Shown here piece by piece: positions 57,966 through 64,000 of a stretch of 64,000 bases of DNA. How positions within the stretch are numbered: the stretch's first letter is position 1; each line of letters begins with the position of its first letter. This stretch comes from Stomoxys calcitrans. Taxonomy: Eukaryota > Arthropoda > Insecta > Diptera > Muscidae. The translations under genes and the position numbers were made by a program. Location: contig NC_081553.1 in the NCBI RefSeq assembly GCF_963082655.1, positions 127,625,736 to 127,689,735 on the forward strand, in the 5' to 3' direction. The notes beneath the pieces are model-generated. The model was not told the DNA's origin, did no database searches, and saw nothing but the letters and a program-made list of their open reading frames with translations.

Positions 57966-58476
57966 TTAGTGGGCGCTCCTTGTTGGCCTTTTGGGCCTTC
58001 GATTTTCGTTGGTGCTTGGGCTTGGGTGGTTGTTGTTGGTGGCTTCTTTGACCCTTTGGGTTGTTGTACCTTTTGGCTCGCCTTTGTTATTGTTGGCCAG
58101 CCGAAGCTGAGTGCTGATGTTGGCCAAGGCGTGATTTGGCTGTGGCATTGGACTGTGCTGCTGGATTTCTTTGGGGCCGAGATGAAGTTGGTTGGTTAGA
58201 TAGGTGCGACTTGGAGGCGGCGTTGGAGTTTTTTGACTTCAGTACAAGTTTTCGTGGGTGCAGCATTGTGTGATGCTGAAACCCACATTTGCGGCACGTA
58301 TCCGTCGACTGACACTCTACTACAGAATGGCTTTTTGCCAGACAATTTCGACAGTAATGGTGTTGTCGAACGGCGGCTCTCCTGTCTTCTACAGTCATCA
58401 GTATAAATTGTGGGCAGTACCTGAGGGCATGACGTTTTTTGCATAGCATGCACTTGTAGAAATCTTGGGCATTCAT
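57966..58476 (-). CDS. BEL/Pao-associated zinc-knuckle ORF behind a splice-acceptor-like site
   Basis: The ORF starts at 58476 (MNAQDFYK) and runs 129 codons to 58087. Residues 9-21 (CMLCKKRHALRYC, CX2CX3HX4C), 42-55 (CRNCLAKSHSVVEC, a canonical CX2CX4HX4C knuckle) and 61-73 (CRKCGFQHHTMLH) form three metal-binding clusters. The rest is a Ser/Asn/Gln/Lys-rich tail. A second frame (58148-57966) continues with similar low-complexity composition, suggesting a frameshift near 58120 in a longer original. Such knuckles occur in gag-type proteins of BEL/Pao elements, but here the ORF lies downstream of the integrase tail, where an env-like ORF would be. Just upstream (58485-58499) the minus strand reads ctgccttctttcag with a branch-like cattaac before it. 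It probably binds nucleic acid; the exact role is unknown. Confidence 0.65.
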
Positions 58477-58483
58477 ATTTGAC

Positions 58484-58510
58484 CTGAAAGAAGGCAGATG
58501 TTAATGATTT
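58484..58510 (-). promoter_or_regulatory. Candidate 3' splice site before the zinc-knuckle ORF
   Basis: On the minus strand: cattaac, then ctgccttctttcag/gtc, eight bases before the ATG at 58476. Pyrimidine tract, AG and a branch-like motif at a normal distance. The donor site was not identified and may lie in the missing 5' part. Confidence 0.45.
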
Positions 58511-58619
58511 GGTAATGCAATCAACAAGTGACACAGAGCATGTGAGAACGAGATAAGATGAGTGATAAGATGGTTTAGCAAACACAATGATGCATCGAGA
58601 TAGTATTATACTAGGATTT

Positions 58620-58831
58620 CTATTGGGGTTGATTGAGCAAAGGTAAGTGGCATAATTTAACAATCGGTCGCGTAATGACTCCCGATGCAATTCTTACGTC
58701 GGCTACCCTAATGTTCTTGTCCGAACCATTGTGAGTCTTGGCCACTCTTCCTAATCGACATTCGCTAGGCGGTAGTAGATCATCCATTACGACCACAAGA
58801 TCGCCGACCCTTATGTTGGGTGAAGTGGTTC
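58620..58831 (-). pseudogene. BEL/Pao integrase C-terminal domain
   Basis: Translation reads NIRVGDLVVVMDDLLPPSEC, RLGRVAKTHNGSDKNIRVAD, then VRIASGVITRPIVKLCHLPL and a stop at 58620. This is the small domain at the end of BEL/Pao pol (VGDLVxVxDDxLPPxxWxLGRI...VRVxDVRTxxGxxxRPxxKLxxLP). Trp of PPxxW is Cys here. The first ~9 residues of the open frame (MGFRPQIGR) are HINE sequence, so the retroelement is cut at about 58831 and its RT and integrase core are gone. Confidence 0.85.
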
Positions 58832-60198
58832 TGCCGATTTGGGGTCTGAAACCCATAAAGCTGCATTTATTACACGATTTCGCTTAAATTGAAACAGTCA
58901 GTTGTAAGCCTCCGATCCAAATATGTTACATATTGAACTATATTTAGATATAGCTGCCATATTGACCGATCTGCTGATTAAGGGTCTGAAGCCCAGTTAG
59001 GCTTTATTCGTTACCCAATTTCGCTGAAACTTGAAACATTGAGTTGTAAGCCTCCCGACATCCGATCCAAATATGGTTTAAATTGAACTACATTTAGATA
59101 TAGCTGCCATATAGACCGATCTGCTGATTAAGTGTCTGAAGCCCATAAAAGCTTTATTCGTAACCCAATATCGCTGAATCTTGAAATGGTGAATTTTTTT
59201 AAGCCTCCCGACATCTGGCCATTTAGACCGGTCTGCCGATTAAGGGTCTGAAGCCCATAAAAGCTTTGTTCGTTACCCGATTTTGCTGAAATTTTAAACA
59301 GATAGTTGTTTCAAGCCTCCCGACAGCCCACCTAAATATGGTTGAGATCGGATTTTTTTTTGGATATAGCTGCATATAGACTGATCTGTCGATTAAGGGT
59401 CTGAATCTCATAGAAGCTGCATTTATTATCCGATATTGCTAAAATTTGAAATAGTGAGGAGTTTTAAGACTCCCGACGATCGACTCAAGTATGGTGCAAA
59501 TTGGACTATATTTAGGTATAGCTGCAATATAGATCGATCTGCTGATTAGATGTCAGAAGCTCATAAAGCTTTATTTATTACCAGATTTCGCTGAAATTTG
59601 AAATCGTGAATTGTTTTAAGCTTCCCGACATCTTACTCAAATATGGTTCAGATCGGAGAATAGTTATAACTGTCATATAGACCGATCTGCCGATTATGGG
59701 TCTGAAGCCCAGCTAAGCTTTATTCGTTACCCAATATCGCTGGACCTTGAAACAGTGAGTTATTTTAAACCTCCCGACATCTGATTCAAATATAGTTCTG
59801 ATCGGACTATAGTAAGATATAGCTGCCATATAGACCGATCTGCCGATAAAGGGTCTGAAACACATAAAGCTACATTTATAACATGATTTTTCCTGAAATT
59901 CGAAAAGGTGAGTTGTAAGCCTCCCGACATCCGATCCAAATATGGTTCAAATTGGACAACATTTAGATATAGCTGCCATATATACCGATCTGCTGATTAA
60001 GTGTCTGAAGCCCATAAAAGCTTTATTGGTGAATTGAAATGGTGAATTTTTTTAAGCCTCCCGAAAATTTAGACCGATCTTCAAATTTAGGGTCCCTATC
60101 CGATAAAAAGCGGATTTATAGCTTGATTTAGTTGAAACTGTAGCTTGTATAAGAGTTCTCGGGATCTGAATAAAAAATGATCGAAGCCAGACCTAACT
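58831..60198 (+). mobile_element. HINE family B variant, tandem units after the BEL/Pao insertion
   Basis: About eight units of 'gatatagctgccatatagac', 'cgatctgctgattaagggtc' and 'aagcctcccgacatccgatc'. It continues the element begun at 56926. No 3' palindrome; cut by a family A 5' end at 60199. Confidence 0.78.
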
Positions 60199-61222
60199 TT
60201 TTATACCCTCCACCATAAGATGGAGGGTATACTAATTTCGTCATTCTGTTTGTAACTACTCGAAATATTCGTCTGAGACCCCATAAAGTATATATATTCT
60301 TGATCGTCGCGACATTTTATGTCGATCTAGCCATGTCCGTCCGTCTGTCTGTCGAAAGCACGCTAACTTCCGAAGGAGTAAAGCTAGCCGCTTGAAATAC
60401 TTCTTATTAGTGTAGGTCGGTTGGTATTGTAAATGGGCCATATCGGTCCATGTTTTGATATAGCAGCCTTATAAACCGATCTTGGGTCTTGACTTCTTGA
60501 GCCTCTAGAGGGCGCAACTCTTATCCTATTTTATTGAAATTTTGCACGTAGTGTTTTGGTATCACTTCCAACAACTGCGCTTAGTATGGTTTACATCGGT
60601 CCATGTTTTGATATAGCTGCCATATAAACCGATCTTGGGTCTTGACTTCTTGAGCCTCTAGAGGGCTCGATTTATCTGAAATTTTGCACGTTGTGTTTTG
60701 GTATCACTTCCAACAACTGTGCTAAATATGATTCAAATCGGATCATAATCTGGTATAACTGTCATATAAACCGATCTGGGATCTTGACTTCTTGAGCCAA
60801 TAGAGCGCGCAATTCTCATCCGATTTGGCTGCAATTTTGCACGAGTTATTTTGTTATGACTTCGAATAACTGTGATGAGTATGGTGTAAATCGGTATAGA
60901 ACCTGATATAGCTGCCATACAAACCGATCTGGGATCTTGACTTCTTGAACCTCTAGAGGGCGCAATTCTCATCCGATTTGGCTGAAACTTTGTACAACGG
61001 CTTCTCTCATGATCTTCAACATACGTGTCTAATATAGTCTGAATCGATCGATACCTTGATACAGCTCCCACATAAACCTATCTCACGATTCTGCTTCTTG
61101 AGCTTCTACAAGGCGCAATTCTTATCCGAATTAACTGAAATATTATTCAATATTCTTTGTTTGGCTAAAAAGAGATACTGCGCATAGAACTCGACAAATG
61201 CGATCAATGGTGGAGGGAATAT
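60199..61222 (+). mobile_element. HINE family A, near full, palindrome lost
   Basis: It has tttttataccctccaccata, core (agtatatatattcttgatcg at 60288), microsatellite gtccgtccgtctgtctgtcg, six units, and 'aatggtggagggaatataag' at the end, where the palindrome should follow. Confidence 0.84.
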
Positions 61223-61289
61223 AAGACTTGTTATATCTTTAAGCAGAAGATTTTTACATGGACGCTATGCAAGTTAGACATGTCATAGT

Positions 61290-61391
61290 ACCTCACAAAT
61301 GTTGCCAGCATTAGGAGATGTTCTCGCCAGAATTCGAAACAAGGCGTTCAACGTTAAAGGCGGACATGCTTACCTCTGCACTACGGTGGCC
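61290..61391 (-). mobile_element. SINE family 1, head half
   Basis: Minus strand: ggccaccgtagtgcagaggt, box B 'gtttcgaattctggcg' (two changes), to 'ctggcaacatttgtgaggta'. The tail is missing. Confidence 0.75.
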
Positions 61392-61900
61392 TCCACAGTA
61401 TGAGAGAAATGGAAGGACGACAGTGTAAGCAAATGGAGATGTTCAGGTATAAGAATGAAGTCCAGTTATTCTGCCAAAGAATTAAACATCACATCAAAAG
61501 CTTTGGTAACGGCACATCTTCCTGCAGTGACAAATAAGAAAATCTAGTAACAGATACAGTTGTGCTTAGCATATGTTAAAAACATTTTCCCAACTACTGG
61601 TATCCGATAGTGGCGGCGACGAGGATATCCCGCCTAGTGAGAATAAAATCTACAGAGTAGTAACCCTTTGAACCAACTTAGGGGAGTGGTATGGAAAACA
61701 ATTAAGGATTTTCTTTTCGATTTTGTTTCGAATTTTGTTTTTCGAGATCACTTTTTAGTTTTTAGAGCGCACAACAAGCCGATTACTGGCTTAGGTGTAT
61801 GTCCTTAGTGTCATGAGACGGATTAATATCTGCATCTGCATTTAAACCTAACCTAACCATACCTAAACCTTTGGCAGCAGGGGCCAATGGTTTGCCGACT
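61392..61900. other. Stretch with a CCTAACC tail, no gene seen
   Basis: Near 61800-61858 the text 'gtcatgagacggattaatat' ends 'taaacctaacctaaccatac', like a SINE/LINE 3' tail. No coding frame is supported. Confidence 0.4.
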
Positions 61901-62470
61901 AAACTTTTTTAAAGACGCATACCCGATTATTGGACCCTCAGCTTACTATGACCTGTATACAACAAAGGTGCCAAGACAGTATGTGTTTGATACAGAGGTA
62001 TATGTCTCTTTTATATCGCATACAAAATACTTTCGAGGGTATCATCAAATCTAAAGTCATCAAGATGTTTGAGCCTTATCAAAGCAGCTTTAGAACTAGT
62101 AAATCCATCATAAACCAGATAATCGCACCATGTCAAGTTCTGAAAAAAACCAAAGAGAGAAACATGAATACATACCTTCCTTTTCCTGAACTACCGATTT
62201 CGACAGACCTATAAGTTCAAGTCAAGTCCTCAGTTACAATAGGAAAGACAGGAGACTGATTTTCAATAATTGTGATGCAGGTGTGAATAGGTATGACAAA
62301 CTATACACAAAATAAATCATGCTGCTCGCCTATGCCCACGACATCGATATTATGGGCCGATCATTGAGGACAGAAACTGCAGTCTTTAAAAAAAAGAAAA
62401 GGGAGGTCAAACAAATTTTTTGGAAAGTACTGCTTCCTGTAGGTGCTGAAGAAGAGAGAGGTTTGCATTA
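61901..62470 (+). pseudogene. Non-LTR RT relic, YADD changed to YAHD
   Basis: Plus strand: FEPYQSSFRTSKSIINQIIA, then VLKKTKERNMNTYLPF corresponds to PYQWGFRPGKSTLDQIF...NTYHLF of the 51-kb element. After a gap come 'MLLAYAHDIDIMGRSL' near 62319-62370, the YADD box with its first Asp replaced by His. The first Asp box (FVDxKAA) is lost. Same LINE family as the 51-kb copy but much older. Confidence 0.72.
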
Positions 62471-62489
62471 AATCCATTTACTCTTCATC

Positions 62490-63240
62490 CAACTTTACCT
62501 CCAACTTGGCTTCAGACCAAAAATCATTGATCCAAATAATATCATTGTCAATACGAGTTTAATGTTTTTCAAAGTATTCCCCAACAAGATATGAAGACTT
62601 TTGCATGGGCTCAAAGCATTTCTCTAAGCACGATTGAGACACCTCCAAAACATGGTTATTGAACGGTTCAACAACATTTTCTGCACACCAAAACATTTAC
62701 CATGCATTGTTATCTTAATATGCTGGTATAAAAGGAAGTCATTGTGTGCCAAGTCAAGGCTGTAGGGCAGATAACCCATCAATTCGACGTTTTGGCCTAT
62801 CAAAAAGGCGCTAGTTTGAGCCTATGTAAGAGGGCTCGCATTTTCATGGTGAACAATAATTCGTCTTTTTTGAGCGATTTTCAAATTTTTCGGAGTCTAG
62901 CTATAACAAACCTTTTTACGGCAAGATGTTCATACAATATCGAATTTATGCTGGTAGAACAAATGCCCAGCATGACGATCTTGCATTAAAAGTTTATGAC
63001 CGACATCAAAGTTCTCTGATACAACAACCGTTTTTGGACGACCTTCATGGAATTCGACTTTGAGCGAGCGGCGGACACGACTGAATTCATTAAACCAGTT
63101 TTTTACAGTGCTATAGGATGGTGCTTCGTCGCCATTCAGGGATTAAACTACTTCAATGCACTATTGTCGTGAAAATACACGCCAAAAGTTGTAAATAATG
63201 GTTGCTCAAAATTTTTCATGTGTTAATTCAATTTGTTTGT
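62490..63240 (-). pseudogene. Mariner transposase relic
   Basis: From 63150 down: GDEAPSYSTVKNWFNEFSRV (helix-turn-helix), RRSLKVEFHEGRPKTVVVSE (linker with the GRPK motif), then frame-broken DNA-binding and catalytic parts. ELMGYLPYSLDLAHNDFLLY near 62690-62770 is the third catalytic Asp region (usually YSPDLAPNDF in mariners), with Asp retained. Last comes EVSQSCLEKCFEPMQK. Many stops. No TIRs were identified. Confidence 0.82.
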
Positions 63241-63270
63241 GAATTAATTTGTTAACAACATAAATGATTG

Positions 63271-63408
63271 GGCGCCCCGGTGTCCGAGTTGGTAGCGTGC
63301 GATCCCCGCCAGAAGCCATGGCAGTATCATAATGGACTGTGGTATTACAATGGACTTAAAATTGTCTAAGTGAGTCTGTAAAGGACTGCCACTCATACCT
63401 AACCTAAT
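63271..63408 (+). mobile_element. tRNA-derived SINE (family 2) with internal deletion
   Basis: Head gggcgccccggtgtccgagt, 'tggtagcgtgcgatccccgc' (a deletion removes most of box B), body 'ctgtggtattacaatggact', then 'agtgagtctgtaaaggactg' and tail 'catacctaacctaatg'. Confidence 0.82.
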
Positions 63409-63699
63409 GATGGTCGAACGTCAAAATGTTCTGAGTACGATAATTCTTAACAATGTCAAATTAAACCTTGCAACACTTGGTGTTGCCTAGGCCAGAAACT
63501 TATATAGCAGCTCTTGTAATAATCATCCATCCAACACTCAACGGATAAGCAATGATTTTGGCTATTTATGGCATAGATGGGCAACAAAACACAACCACAC
63601 ATAAATTCCTGTACCCGCGGACATAGGCAAAATGAACAGAAGCACACATATTGTGTAACAATTCGTGCACCTTCGTTCGGTCGACGCATTGTTGTTATT

Positions 63700-64000
63700 G
63701 TACCAACCATCGACCGATGGGGGTTTAATCATTTTGTCATTCCGTTTGCAACACATCGAAATATCCATTTCCCACCCTATAAAGTATATATAATCTTGAT
63801 CAGCGTAAAAATCTAGGACGATCTAGCCATGTCCGTCCGCCTGTCTGTTGAAATCACGCTACACTCATTGAAAATAGAGATATTGAGTTGAAATTTTGCA
63901 CAGATTATTTTTTTCTCCATAAGCAGGTTAAGTTCGAAAATGGGCTATATGAGACTATATCTTGATATAGCGCCCATATAGACCGATCCGCCAATTTTGG
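63700..64000 (+). mobile_element. HINE family B, 5' end (runs off window)
   Basis: 'accgatgggggtttaatcat', 'cgtttgcaacacatcgaaat', core (agtatatataatcttgatca), short microsatellite 'gtccgtccgcctgtctg', 'cacgctacactcattgaaaa' and the first unit start. The first ~20 terminal bases are altered. Confidence 0.82.

Noticed and set aside
63271..63345. A functional tRNA gene
   Set aside because: It is the tRNA-like head of a SINE; no cloverleaf can be completed and a SINE body and tail follow.
2550..63410. CCTAACCTAACC tails (2563, 25520, 61843, 63398) as TTAGG-type insect telomere repeats
   Set aside because: They occur as two or three units at the 3' end of SINE or LINE pieces, not in arrays, and flies lack TTAGG telomeres.

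Overview
The window looks like non-coding nuclear DNA of a higher fly, most likely a calyptrate (muscid-type) dipteran. It is AT-rich, packed with nested transposons, and I found no intact host gene, no rRNA gene and no CRISPR array. The dominant repeats carry the block GACCCTATAAAGTATATATA, then TTCTTGATC, then a GTCC/GTCT microsatellite, which is the signature of the dipteran mini-me/DINE-1 elements (Helentron-associated, HINEs). The species cannot be fixed from the sequence alone.

Roughly half of the window is made of these HINE-like elements, which I sort into three families by their ends. Family A has CCCTCCACCAT ends. Family B has CCCACCACC ends. Family C has CCCTACACC ends. Each has a 5' end with the conserved core and GTCY microsatellite, a middle of tandem ~153-bp units, a subterminal inverted repeat of the 5' end, and a 3' palindrome (TTCGGCCCGGCCGAA in A and B, AAAGTCGG/CCGACTTT in C) followed by TTACTTGT or CTTACTG. 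Strand is given so that the palindrome lies at the 3' end. Most apparent open reading frames in the window are shadows of these repeats: 153 is a multiple of three, so one open frame stays open across units.

Into and between these lie broken autonomous elements. There are non-LTR retrotransposons: an R1/I-type relic with RNase H at 3.5-6.65 kb (-) and another at 52.8-55.3 kb (-), RT/RNase H scraps at 14.1-14.9 kb (+), RT pieces at 19.9-20.2 kb (+), 44.8-45.7 kb (-), 51.0-52.0 kb (-) and 61.9-62.5 kb (+). There are two BEL/Pao-type pieces: a gag fragment at 24.3-24.9 kb (+) and a 3' end with integrase tail, zinc-knuckle ORF and probable LTR at 57.3-58.8 kb (-). There are two mariner/Tc1-type transposase relics (19.1-19.6 and 62.5-63.2 kb, both -), one mariner MITE with perfect TIRs (33.36-33.52 kb), canonical Helitrons (TC...CTAG) with ~130-bp internal repeats (40.6-42.0, 43.2-44.2, 46.0-47.9 and 48.8-51.0 kb), and two tRNA-derived SINE families.

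Between these, unique AT-rich stretches (2.6-3.5, 9.2-9.9, 12.3-12.8, 16.5-18.1, 25.4-26.4, 29.2-31.1, 38.1-39.6, 47.9-48.8 kb and smaller ones) show no coding signal; they could be intron or intergenic DNA. The interest of the window lies in its transposon archaeology: recurrent chimeric HINEs, a repeat-unit length shared by three families, multi-level nesting, and a BEL/Pao zinc-knuckle ORF placed after integrase behind a plausible splice acceptor.
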